Assembly: GCA_038087015.1 (NCBI GenBank)
Contig: JASBNA010000042.1
Span: forward strand, 1-64,000
Direction: 5' to 3'
Source of the DNA: Cerrena zonata
Taxonomy: Eukaryota > Basidiomycota > Agaricomycetes > Polyporales > Cerrenaceae
DNA length: 64,000 nt
In this document: positions 42,891 to 53,838 of the stretch, piece after piece
How the letters are laid out: every line of letters begins with the position of its first letter
Numbering within the stretch: position 1 is the first letter of the stretch
Position numbers and translations under genes: made by a program
The notes under the pieces: model-generated
Seen by the model: only the letters and a program-made list of their open reading frames with translations
Database searches by the model: none
Told to the model about the DNA's origin: nothing

Positions 42891-43114
42891 TTCTCTCATT
42901 TAATAGATTTTCTAGTGATTGTTTTTAACTTTTCATCAACGCATATATTCATTTCTTCGTAATTCCCATTTTTGTATGATGTAATGGTATGATGTATTTT
43001 TTTTTGACTGCTAAAAAGAAAATGAACGCGCGATCCCCAACCACGGAACGTAGTTCGTCATGTGAGTATATGTAAATGAAAGATACAATTGTATATTACA
43101 GTATTCGTTATAAA

Positions 43115-45402
43115 TTATTGTTTGATTTTCTTAGTTGAGTCACCATTTGGTTCATCATTTGATCTTTTCTTATTTTCCTTTTTAGTACGGTATTTCTTTA
43201 AAAATTTATCCATGAATTCATTGCAAAAATCTTTTAATTTTTTCAATTTGGCTCCTTCAAATTCAATTGGGGGTTTGGCTTTAGCATCACGTTTCAACTC
43301 TTTATTGGTTAATATATTGACCAACTCTTTAGCACAGCCCTTTATGTTATCACGACCAATTTCCTTTTCATGTTTTTTAATCAAATTAGGAATATATTTT
43401 GCTAAAACTTTATGCCATTGAGATTCAACACTAATAACTTTATCAGGAGTTTTGCCCTTGGAATTATGACTATGCTGATGTAATTTGTGTCTTCTTTCAC
43501 GCTCTTCATTCTTTAACTTATCTTGTAATCTCTGTTTCTCCTCAACTTCTCTTTGTGATTGTAAAATAAAATCTTGTAATTGTTTCTCCTTTTCTCTAAT
43601 CTCTAAAAATTGGCTTTCTTTTAATTTTTTTAATCTTTCTTCTTCTCTCCTTGAAAATTCACTTTCATCGTCCATTGGTGTATTACCTCCGTTAAAACTA
43701 CTATTGTTTCTTGATATAGGTCTTCTAGTTCTTGGATTTATTGGTGGTTTGGTTTTAGGTTTGGGTCCCTTGGGTAATTTTGTCAAATTCGGTCCTTTAG
43801 GTCCCTTTGGAACCGCTGAAGTTGGTCTTTCCCATTTGGATATCATTAACTGTCTATGATAATAATATTTGATATTTGTAACTGGATCGATGGCTTCATC
43901 CCAACCATCGGGTAATGGCTCTTCATTTTCAATTTCTTCTTGTTTAATCTCATCTATATCTTCATGATCAGTATTAGTAGCTGATGGTTCATGCGATCCA
44001 CTACGAGATGGTGATTCATTAGACCTTGTACTTCTTGCATAAAGAGAGGGGGAATTTGATACATTCTTACCATCATTGACATTTTTAGGAATTCTATAAG
44101 CCATTTGTAATTTCCCCCATTCTTCTAATAAATCTTTTGATAATGAAAGAACACTGGAATTCTCACTGTTATTACTAATGCTTTTAACAACATCTTCAAT
44201 TTGTGATGACTCTATTTTATTTCTTGTGACTTTTGGCCATTTTGTTAAAACTTGTAAAATTCTTTCGATTAAATCATCTTTTAATTGATCATCTTTATCT
44301 TTGAAAGTTGATAATAATTTTGATAATGTTTTATACCCATGGAATCTGACTATAATGGAATTTATCTTGGAGTCATTCGTTAAGTAAATTCTATCAATTA
44401 ATTTCATTATAATATTAATATCTTGGGCTTTAATAATGCACCCATTAATTTGGATACATCACCTTCTTGTAATGGAGTTGGTTCAATTGATTTAACAAAA
44501 TCTTCATTTATTACCGAATCATCAGATTGTTGGATATTTCTTCTATGCTTGTTTTCTTTTAACCATTGTTTTTCTTGTTTATGAGTAACACCTAAAGCTT
44601 CAGAAATACCATCTGGTAATAATAAAGCAGCATCAGTTTGAGTTTTACCACCCATCCACTTGATACAGTTTGGCTCTCCGCAATAACATGGCTGAGATTG
44701 AGCCCCATATCTATCAACATTATAATCAAATGTAATTTCTTCACCTTGTTCTATATGTCTTTTAGCAAAAATACCCATTCTCAATTTATCACCAACTACC
44801 CACTTATCAACGTATGCATTTGGATTACACGAATGATTAACAAATCGAGCCAATGACCCCTTTACAGTAGCATCAATAAATGCATCTTTTGTCAACATCA
44901 TAAAATAAAAATGTTTAAAATTTTTTCGATCGTAATCAATCATTCTTTGTCTGAATATTTTTTCATCAATAACTTCACCAATATATTCATATATGAAGCT
45001 AGACTCACTAATTGATTCATCTGACCTAACCCCATAACCCTTTTTCTCGGTTTGAAATACTGTTATAGGTGCATATTGCTTTTTTTGAAATCTTTGATTT
45101 TGACAATTCTTCCCACAAGTGCAAAACTTATTAATACATTCAACAGATGTCACTCTATTTATACAATCACTTTCTTCACCACATGCCATATTCTGTTGCA
45201 AATCAGAATCCCACGATTCTATACAATCACAAGTCATATGTTCATTTTGTCCGGAATCTCCAATATGTTTGTTACTGTATGTGCATTCTGATAATTCTTC
45301 AAATGCCTTTTTAGCCTCCTCTGTTTTACTTTCTGCATCCATGAACTTCGGTAAAACCCTTTTCACAGTCTGAGCTGGAACTGATTCTTCAGAGTCGGAC
45401 AT
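43115..45402 (-). CDS. SET2: Histone H3 K36 methyltransferase Set2, one -1 frame break
   Basis: The first frame encodes AWS ([26 protein letters not shown]), SET ([17 protein letters not shown]...[20 protein letters not shown]...GEEITFDYN) and post-SET ([14 protein letters not shown]). The second encodes a helical part, a WW domain ([31 protein letters not shown]) and the C-terminal SRI domain that binds the Pol II CTD (residues about 640-730). The frames meet near 44430: adding one A to the AAA run gives [18 protein letters not shown] and a 762-residue protein (733 in S. cerevisiae). The ATG at 45402 (MSDSEES) is used; the frame extends nine codons further to an upstream ATG. As it stands the protein would lose WW and SRI, so the break matters. 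Confidence 0.92.
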
Positions 45403-45861
45403 TTTAAGAATCTTAAGCCTGAATTTCAATATAACGACCTTAATTAATTAATTTTTCAAAGTTTCGCTTGATTTCGCTTACTCTATAACTCCAAAAAGAA
45501 ATAAAAATTGAATCCAAATTCTGGTTCAACTCAGCGATTGATCAAATATAGTTATAGTAGTATCTTCACTTGCGAAGCTTCTTCGACTGGTAACAGCTTT
45601 AAGGGTAAAACAAAATATCTGCTTACTCTATTTATTCTTATTTATTTTTTTTTTTTTCATAGCTTGATACTCTCGTTGAAAAAGGTCGTGTTTGGGGTGA
45701 TATGAGATTTATGCTGCAAACCTAATAATCACTCCATTTTGCAGAATTATTGGGTAGTAAATTATAATAGTAATAAAGGTCTTCATCAGAATTAAGCTGT
45801 CAATTCAGTATTATGAAAATTAATCTTGATTATAGGCATTAAAATATACACAAGAGAAAAA
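45403..45861. other. SET2-LST4 gap
   Basis: This 459-bp interval precedes SET2 and follows the LST4 3' end, both on the minus strand. It is AT-rich with a T14 tract near 45645-45659 and holds no feature that I can support. Confidence 0.6.
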
Positions 45862-48800
45862 TTAATGTAATAAATTACTAATTAAAATTGCCAACTTCTC
45901 ATTGAAGTCGTTGCCGTCATCATGGTCGTCATTGGAGTGCTGCTTGTTATGCTGGAAATAATCTTTGCTTTGGGATTCGGGATTGAATAATTTATTAATT
46001 TCTGTCAAAGTAGTTTCCACAGTATTGATTAAGTTCTTGTCACCTGAACTTTTATTTGGAGTAAAGATCTTCTTGATCGTCGTCTTATAACTCGAGCTGG
46101 TGCTACCGCTATTTGAAACGGAATTCGTCATGGATGTTTGTTGGCTGTTTTCGTTATATTTCATGGGAGAATTGATATTCTCTGGTAAATTACTTGAGTT
46201 CTTGAAATACGCACTTAATGGAGATTGATTTACCGATGCACCACCATTACCTCTAGTACTTGGCGATAACGTTTCTTCGGGGTTTTTATTCAAGGTGGAA
46301 ACATTATTCTGGGAGCTAGAGCTTTTGTTTTTCAAATTCTGAAGTATTTCACCGCCAACATTCATCTCAATTAATTTGATTTCTCTTGCTCTTAAACTGA
46401 TGAACACGGTTCTGGATGTAACTTTTTCATATTCACAGTTGTTTTGGTAGAATAACAAATCGTTTTTCATAGCAGTCATTACTTGAGATTCCAATTTCGG
46501 GTTAACAGGACATGACTGAACTGTAAACTCCGGTCTGAATTCATCAACAAATGCGACATTAGGTAATAATGAATTTCGTTTATACAATTGTAATGGTCGT
46601 TCAGAAACTGGCTTAATCGAATTGACTGATATGCTCTTATTCAACATAGACGATGTAACAGTATTTTCGTCATGGAAACTATCATCTGTATCATTAACTG
46701 ATATGTCAGGACTATCTCTAGAATGATTGGTGAAGTCAATGGAATCAACGTTCAAAATACGATCTGATTGGTTTTCAATTGAATAAGAAATATTGGCCTT
46801 CATTATTTTGGAACATTTTGTTTCAATTCTAGACTTGTTGATTTCATTAATATTTTTCAGGGTTCGTGCTTGTAATATAGGGGTGATAACACTAGATTTA
46901 GTTCTCTTGAGGCCAACGATTTCTTTTTGAGGCTGATGATGTCCATGATACAGCATTGGGTGGTTACTTGGACTGCCTTCTTGAATGACATTAAATCGTT
47001 TATCTTGAACACAATGATTATGATTATGGTTATTCATATGATACAAATCAAACATTGATTGAGTTCTCGATAACTTAGCTTGAGAGCTTAATTGACTAAC
47101 AGGAGTCAAGCTTCCAATATTCAACTGACTGTTGGAAGATTCATCAATTGAAAATTCCACCACCGGTGATGGAGTACGTAACGACTGCACTGAACTTCTT
47201 TTAGTTAGGCTACCGGATTGGTAATGTGGTACATACTCACTGCTATCGTATAAATTGTGGCTATTATTATAGTTATTGTTGATATTGACCCCATTTGCAT
47301 GATGATTGATATTGAAGTATCCGTTAGAGGCATTATAGCTCCCACCGGAGTTTTCATTTGGTGTTTGATAAGATGAGCCGAAACCTCCTGGGGTACCTAT
47401 TGTGCCTGTGTTATTACCAGCTGAACTGTTAAGAGTATTTCTCCATTTTTCCATAAAACTACCGCCAAGTTTACTCAATGAATAATTAGAAGCACTCGAA
47501 GACAACGAAGAGTTCAAAGAGGACGAAAGATATGCCATTGAGAAGGACTTGGATTGAGAAGATCTTCTTTCGCTCAACAGACTTTCTTGAGCAATTGGGA
47601 TGTTCTTTGAACTAGTTTCGACTCTTGATGGTAATGCTTTTCCAGTTGTTGAAGTACTAGGTCCAGATTTTGTTGGAATTTCCCAGCCTTTGGAATATGA
47701 AGCTGACCTATTAAGGGAAGAGCTAGTTGAAGATATAGAGCTCGACAGTTCCCTAGTGGCTACTGGAGAAGATGAAAGTCCAGAATTTTTTATCGGGATT
47801 GGCTTTGTTGGGCTCGTTGAATGTGAATTATAGGGAGTAATTGGTAATACTTGTTTCCCATTTGAGCTTGAAAATTTTGAAGGTGAACTTGGTGAAACTT
47901 TCAGCTTTGGTGAAGGAGGATTAGATTGTTGGAATTCGCTATTCTTAATCTTAGGTGTGGTAGTGACATTGTCAATATTATCGTTAAAGTTGTTTTTTTC
48001 GTTTGCTGTTCTTGTTGTCATCGTCATTATCATCATTACTGATCGAGCTTTCGTTAGTTTCATTTTCATGCTGTCCTAAAGAGTTACCATCATCGATATC
48101 AAGGTCAAGTATTGTTTCATTTAAATCGACTAAAAATTTATCATTTGGAATCAAGGCATTGATTATGAAAATTAGTTTTTTCGCAACCATTGGATTTCCA
48201 GTCATTATGACCACTCTAGTGATTTCTTTTTCTTGTTTATTATTGAGACTAGCACCAACAGGCTTATTACATAACTTTTGGCGAAGTGGTATTAATAGAG
48301 CAAGTAAGCTTGCTAAGAAAGTATTGCCAATGTTGTGGGAGTTATTGAGATTATTAGTAGGGTGGGCCGAAGGTTGGATGTGATCATGATTAGAGAAACT
48401 TGCATTGTCTTGATGGAATTGGGAATTATAATTGAAATTTATATTTGAAGATTGGTTTGAATTATTTGATTTACCATCTTTAAACTCTAGCCAATTAATA
48501 ATCTCTAAGATCCAATTGATTAGAATCGGACTAAAATTAGAGGTTGTTGGATTAAGAATTGAATGTTTAATGAGAGAGTTTGAATTGATTAATTTTGGAA
48601 TATTAGAATTATAATGAAGTAATTTTATCAATTTAAACAATTGACCATTCAATTCATGATCATTTTGTAGAATGTAGCTTGGGAACTGAATACGTTTTTT
48701 AATGATAAAGGGGGAAGAATTAGGGGTAGTTGAATTCAGACTCGTTGGTGACGGCAGCAAAGGAGGCAAGCTTATACTATTATTAAGAGCCGAAATTAAT

Positions 48801-49717
48801 TTTTTAGACACGATTTTTTGTAAAACAATCAGAAAATGAGTTATTTCATCCCAATTGTTATATATTATATCAGCTATATCATCATCAATTGATTCGATTG
48901 GGATTATAATACCGATTGAAAATCTGCTGCTAATATAATTCAGAGAATTAGAATTTTGGCTTGGTGAGGAGCTAGTAGAGCTTATCAATGAAGTACTGGA
49001 ATTTCTTCGACTCGGTAAGTTTAGCGAAAGGTTTTTCATCGTTGTTTCCTTGATTGGGATAGAAGGATGAGGGAGCCAAGTACTATCATCATCTTCATTA
49101 TTAGTAGTTGGGTTTGAAGTATTCGTTTCGGAAGTAGCACTCGGTATCAGAAACAATTTTGTAATCAAGACAGACAGATATGATCCATAAATTGAGTTGT
49201 TCAAAGTAGGTAATATGTGAATTTTTGTAGAACTTGCCGATTCATTTGTGGGCAACCCACAGCCAAACATATAATCATTTAATTCACTTGCATTATGATA
49301 AATTTTTGAAGTAAGAATATTCTTAGCGCTAAGATTTGATTTTGGATTCTTAGAAGAAGGAGAAGATTGATTAGGGTTGGAATTCAGCTGCCAACTAGAA
49401 GAAGGATTTTGGTTATGGTCCATTGAAGATGAAGAGTCATAAAGTACTTGCTTTGATCGCAAGCTTCCACCATCTTGAGCTATTATAATTCTAAAGAATT
49501 TTTGGTTTGGGTGGTACGGTTTTAGAGATGATGAATCAGGAGTACCATATAAGTTGGATCTGGTATAAGAGTCTTCATAAGAATTGACATTTGAACCGCT
49601 TGAATGATGAGGTATTTTCGGATGAGGGTTTTGAAAAGGGGGTTGTTTGATGTTGGAGTTTGGCTGTTGATTTGATATACTTGATTGACTATTCTGTCTG
49701 AATAGTCTTCCAAGCAT
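45862..49717 (-). CDS. LST4: Lst4/FNIP-like folliculin-interacting protein, one +1 frame change
   Basis: Two overlapping frames give about 1284 residues (S. cerevisiae Lst4 is 828). The N-terminus has the FNIP DENN-N-type signature FRIIIAQDGGSLRSKQVLYDSS (about 73-94) and NASELNDYMFGCGLP, SIYGSYLSVLITKLFLIPS. The second frame carries the DENN-C-like C-terminal part among S/N-rich linkers. Lst4 with Lst7 is the folliculin complex acting on TORC1 and Gap1 sorting. The upstream frame ends KRKKQL-TAA at 47984. Shifting +1 at CTT-TAA-C continues NDNIDNVTTTPKIK. Linker length and low complexity make the exact join less certain than in the other genes. Confidence 0.7.
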
Positions 49718-50692
49718 GGTTGATAATTTGATTTTATTTTGTTAAGTGGTTATTAAAGATGGGAATTCATAACTACAACGAGTTTCATAAGATTATCAGT
49801 GAAGTAATGAAAAGCAATGTAAGGAAAGAAAGTACTGATTGGGAAACTAAGGAAAGAGTGCCCTAGTGTAATCTGCAAATGGGAATGGAATATGGGGAGT
49901 AAAGGAAAGTTGAGTACCACAGCAAGAGAACCCGAGTATCGCCCGAAAGATTTAACTAATCTAGTCACAGCCAGAGGTTGGTTAGCTTACTTGTTAACAG
50001 ATGAAGGAACAAGTTGTTGATAATTTAAGCAATTAGTAATGAGTATGACGTTCTATTTTCGGAATGAGAATTTTATTTGAGTACACACTATTATCGTACA
50101 AAATTCAAATCGCTAGTGATGAAAGAAGAAATTGGGAATAGAGAAGTAATGGAAGTGTAAGATGTAGAAGAATGAAGGTGCTTATTTGTATGGGTGTGGA
50201 AGATGTTTTTGTTTCTAGTGCTGATCATCCGATGCGGTACTAAATGGTCAAAAAAAATTCGATTAGTATACAAACAAACATCTAAAACATTGATAAGCAC
50301 GAATCACACATGGTCATTTGGATAATAATAGCTTAGACCAAGGAGTTACTTACGGACTACAATAGCTCCTTACAAGAAGGTTAAAGATGAGATAGCATCA
50401 TCCTTCTTGTGATAGACTCCATAAATCGTGAGCACAACTATCGGAGCGATAACGGAATCATTTTTTAAAGAAACGAACCCCCCAGATGACAGGGCACGAC
50501 TCTGGACCAGCTTGTTAACTACTCGAACAAGGTGAGAGGGATGTTCTTCTCTGCTTGTTGGTTTGAAACGAACAAACAACCGGTGGAAATGCCTTTATCG
50601 GAGTACAATTGAGTGTCTGGCCCAATAACGTCAAGAGAGAAAAACGTCAAACTTTTTTTTTATTTGCAGCTATACGAAGAGAGAGGAAAGTA
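49718..50692. other. LST4-UGA1 intergenic region
   Basis: This 975-bp region is the LST4 upstream region and the 3' flank of UGA1 (both minus strand). Three short minus-strand ORFs (62-71 codons) lack known motifs and look accidental. I see no RNA gene or repeat. Confidence 0.6.
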
Positions 50693-52132
50693 TTAATTTT
50701 TCAATACAGCTTCGATTGTATCGACCAAAAGATCGGCATGGGGTTCTTCGAATAAGAGGGTTGGTCTTAATCTTACGCTCACGTCACCACACCCACCGAT
50801 ATTCACCCCCTGTTGTCTCATTTTGAATAAGAATTTATTACGATCATCGGCATGCTTAAAGTCCCAAGCAATGAAAGTACCAAAATTTTCACCTCTCAAA
50901 TTGAAGAAGGAGCCATAAGACTCACTCAATTTGGCGAGTTTTGGGAACAAGTAGTTACCTACTTGAGCGGTTTTGTTGACCAAGTCATTTTGGGTAATTT
51001 CGTTATAGATTGTTCTTGCAATGATTGCCTTTGAAGGATCACCGCACCAAGTATTGAATTGTCTGAAAGGTTGGTTTGGTTGTAAATTTTCATCGCTGAA
51101 ATAGAATCCGGCAGCTTGAAATTTCTTACTGAAAGTAACCATATCTGGCGGGTTGGTTAAGTTCCAGTGTTCATGAGCCCAGAATTTACCACTAGCACCG
51201 ACCCCAGTTTGAACCTCATCAACAATCATTAGGATATCATGTTTCAAAGTGATATCTCTCAACCCTTGGAAGAAATGAGCCGAGGCGTGGTTATCACCGC
51301 CTTCCGATTGGACTGGCTCAACTATGATTGCAGCAATTTGATGAGGTTCCCAATCATTTTTAATAATTCTTTCAAATTCTTGTAAACAGCGATCTTCTTC
51401 TTCCAAGTTTTCCTGGGTGAATTCATTCAAGGGATATTTCAATTTGGGGAAGGGGGCCATTGGCCAGTTGAAAGCTGGGATATCTAATTTATGGATTGGT
51501 TTTGATCTGGTAGTACTCAAGGAGCCAAATAATCTACCATGGAATCCATTTTCAAAAGAGAGAATGACTTTCTTCGAGCTACCGGGGGATTTGTTTTGCA
51601 TCACTGACTCCAATTCTTCGTGATTAAAATCCAACAGACCTCTTTCCTTAGCAGCTTGATACATAAACGCGGCTTTATAAGCGGTTTCATTTGCACAACT
51701 CCCACTTAAAGCAGTCCAAACTTTCGACATACCAGGAGGAGCAGCCGCCAAAATACCTTCATTTAAGATCTGAGCATAATTTTTCGAAGGGAAGCAAGCC
51801 AATGCCGGTCTATTAATTAAACTATCAATCATTTCCTTCGATTGAGCGGTTTTTATCAACGACGGATTATTATAACCCAAGGCAATTGAGGATATTTGAC
51901 AATAAACGTCCAACAACAAGTTCCCATCAACGTCACTTATATAATTACCCAAACTATTTTCATAGTCAGTGACGAAATACGCAGCTCTATTATCAAAGAT
52001 GGTCCCCAATTGATTGTTTGCTTCGACACTCAAGGGCCCAGGGACTGACGAGCTGATAAGCTGTGGTTTCACTGGTTCTTGAGGGAACACCTTCCCACAG
52101 GTCGAGTAAGCTCTGGCTATTCTTCTTAACAT
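50693..52132 (-). CDS. UGA1: GABA transaminase, mitochondrial-type PLP enzyme
   Basis: The 479-residue class III aminotransferase (S. cerevisiae Uga1 is 471) has IVDEVQTGVGASGKFWAHEHW with the PLP-ring Asp/Gln, and the Schiff-base Lys in DMVTFSKKFQAAGFYF. SGSCANETAYKAAFM lies near the phosphate site and FRQFNTWCGDPSKA at the dimer interface. It moves the amino group of 4-aminobutyrate to 2-oxoglutarate in the GABA shunt. The start at 52132 gives MLRRIARAYSTCGK, an Arg-rich N-terminus that could target mitochondria; the frame's nine upstream codons are not needed. Confidence 0.9.
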   Translation of the reverse strand: MLRRIARAYSTCGKVFPQEPVKPQLISSSVPGPLSVEANNQLGTIFDNRAAYFVTDYENSLGNYISDVDGNLLLDVYCQISSIALGYNNPSLIKTAQSKEMIDSLINRPALACFPSKNYAQILNEGILAAAPPGMSKVWTALSGSCANETAYKAAFMYQAAKERGLLDFNHEELESVMQNKSPGSSKKVILSFENGFHGRLFGSLSTTRSKPIHKLDIPAFNWPMAPFPKLKYPLNEFTQENLEEEDRCLQEFERIIKNDWEPHQIAAIIVEPVQSEGGDNHASAHFFQGLRDITLKHDILMIVDEVQTGVGASGKFWAHEHWNLTNPPDMVTFSKKFQAAGFYFSDENLQPNQPFRQFNTWCGDPSKAIIARTIYNEITQNDLVNKTAQVGNYLFPKLAKLSESYGSFFNLRGENFGTFIAWDFKHADDRNKFLFKMRQQGVNIGGCGDVSVRLRPTLLFEEPHADLLVDTIEAVLKN

Positions 52133-52224
52133 GATTACTGAGTATACTGCAATTTGCAAATATTAAACAAGAGTTGAATATATATATAAGAGAAGTGCGT
52201 TATCAAAAGAGTGGAAAAAAAAAA

Positions 52225-52425
52225 CTACACAAAATCTTTCAGGGTATCGTTTCCCGGGGTAATTCCATAGCGGAATCTCCAACCACGAGCCGCTAGTCGA
52301 TACAGAGCTTTCCGTGAGTCGTCTCCAGTGAGGTTTAAAGGAGGATAAGGAGGAATCTTCAGGGAAGATTGAAATTTTTCAAAATCAGTGGAGGTGGTGT
52401 CTATCACGTGCCGCGGTTTGCGCAC
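52225..52425 (-). CDS. Short ORF of unknown identity without an ATG start
   Basis: The frame encodes up to 66 residues from a GTG, with non-repetitive, protein-like sequence ([21 protein letters not shown]...[21 protein letters not shown]). No ATG exists in its frame between the previous stop near 52466 and the end, and I could find no splice donor or nearby frame that supplies one. I do not recognise it. It sits in the 400-bp divergent gap between UGA1 and the CMK kinase, with a CACGTG box at 52405-52410 inside. It may be a decayed gene, a gene with a missing 5' end, or chance. Confidence 0.35.
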   Translation of the reverse strand: MRKPRHVIDTTSTDFEKFQSSLKIPPYPPLNLTGDDSRKALYRLAARGWRFRYGITPGNDTLKDFV

Positions 52426-52534
52426 ACCGGTCCCAGAGTTTTTCTCTTCACCACGACCAACTCAGGGGGAATTTCTAAAGAAGGCAGAAAAACGTTTAAA
52501 AGAACAAGTAATTGATTGGAGTATAGTGACAATA

Positions 52535-53838
52535 ATGTCAGAAGGACAAGAGGGACACCAATTGAAGAAGTTTTTAAACAAGATCAGCGGACAACCATCG
52601 TCGTATTCGCGCAAGAACAATTATACGTTTGGTAAGACGTTAGGAGCCGGATCGTTTGGGATAGTAAGATACGCCAGGGATAATGAAAGTAATGAAGAAG
52701 TTGCGGTTAAGATAATATTGAAGAAAGCATTGAAGGGGAACGAAGCGTTTGTGATTGATGAATTGAAGTTATTGCAGGAATTGAAACACCCACATATAGT
52801 TGGATTTCGAGACTGGTTTGAAAGTAAAGATAAGTTTTATATAGTGACGCAATTGGCCACTGGGGGAGAATTATTTGATCGAATCATTCAACAGGGGAGA
52901 TTCACCGAGCACGATGCTTCATTGGTCATTATACAAATGTTAGAGGCATTGAAGTATTTGCACGATAAGAATATTGTTCACCGAGATTTGAAACCGGAAA
53001 ATATATTGTATATTACGCCAGAAGATAATTCCAATGTTGTGTTGGCGGATTTTGGAATTGCCAAAAGATTAGAGAACCCCGATGAAAAATTGACTTCCAG
53101 TGCCGGATCATTTGGCTACGCTGCCCCTGAAGTTATAATAGGAACCGGGCACGGGAAACCGTGTGATGTGTGGTCCTTGGGGGTGATTACCTATACATTA
53201 TTATGTGGATATTCACCCTTTAGAAGTGAAAATGTGCAAGATTTTATAAATGAAGTTAAAAATAATAACGCGGTAATCTTCCATGCTGATTATTGGAAAG
53301 ATGTTTCCAAAGATGCTCGTAGATTTATTATCAAGACATTACAATTCAATCCTGATAATCGACCTCCAGTGGATCAACTCTTAGAGGACCCATGGTTAGT
53401 TTCAATTGCTGCCTGAACATAAGGATACTGATTTATTACCTAATTTGAAACAAGGTTTTGATGCCAAATTGAAATTCAAACAAGCAATTGAATTAGTTAA
53501 ATTACATAATCGCGTTAAGAAATTGAAAGAATACCAAACCTGAAGACGATGATGATCCAAACGAAATTAATTTATTTAACGAAGAAGGTTTAGTTGATAA
53601 GAGCGACGAAGTCTCCGAAGATACTTCTTCCTTATCGAATTGGAAAAAACTAAGAGAGGCAATTAACTCCATTGGTAAAGACGATAATGAAAACATTAAT
53701 GACCTTTCAAAATCAAGCTTATCCAGTATCAAAAGCCCTTACGATAAAAAGTCCAATCTCACTAGTGAAGCATTTATCCAATTAGTCCATGCAGCTAGCG
53801 AAAATAAAGAGCGGGTTAATAATTATAAAGAAAACTAG
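52535..53838 (+). CDS. CMK1: Calcium/calmodulin-dependent protein kinase, two +1 frame changes in the C-terminal region
   Basis: The kinase domain (about 30-290) is intact: [34 protein letters not shown] and [15 protein letters not shown]. The frame stops at 53414 (LVSIAA-TGA). The +1 frame continues [39 protein letters not shown], which is the family's autoinhibitory/calmodulin-binding region, and stops at 53541 (EYQT-TGA). The next +1 frame adds the acidic tail [12 protein letters not shown]...NNYKEN and ends at 53836. Together this is 433 residues, against 446 for S. cerevisiae Cmk1. Without the frame changes the kinase would lose its calcium control. CMK2 is an equally possible name. The ATG is 52535; an upstream extension has no support. 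Confidence 0.85.

Noticed and set aside
50370..50579. 69-codon minus-strand ORF next to UGA1
   Set aside because: Low-confidence short ORF without motifs; the interval behaves like intergenic DNA.
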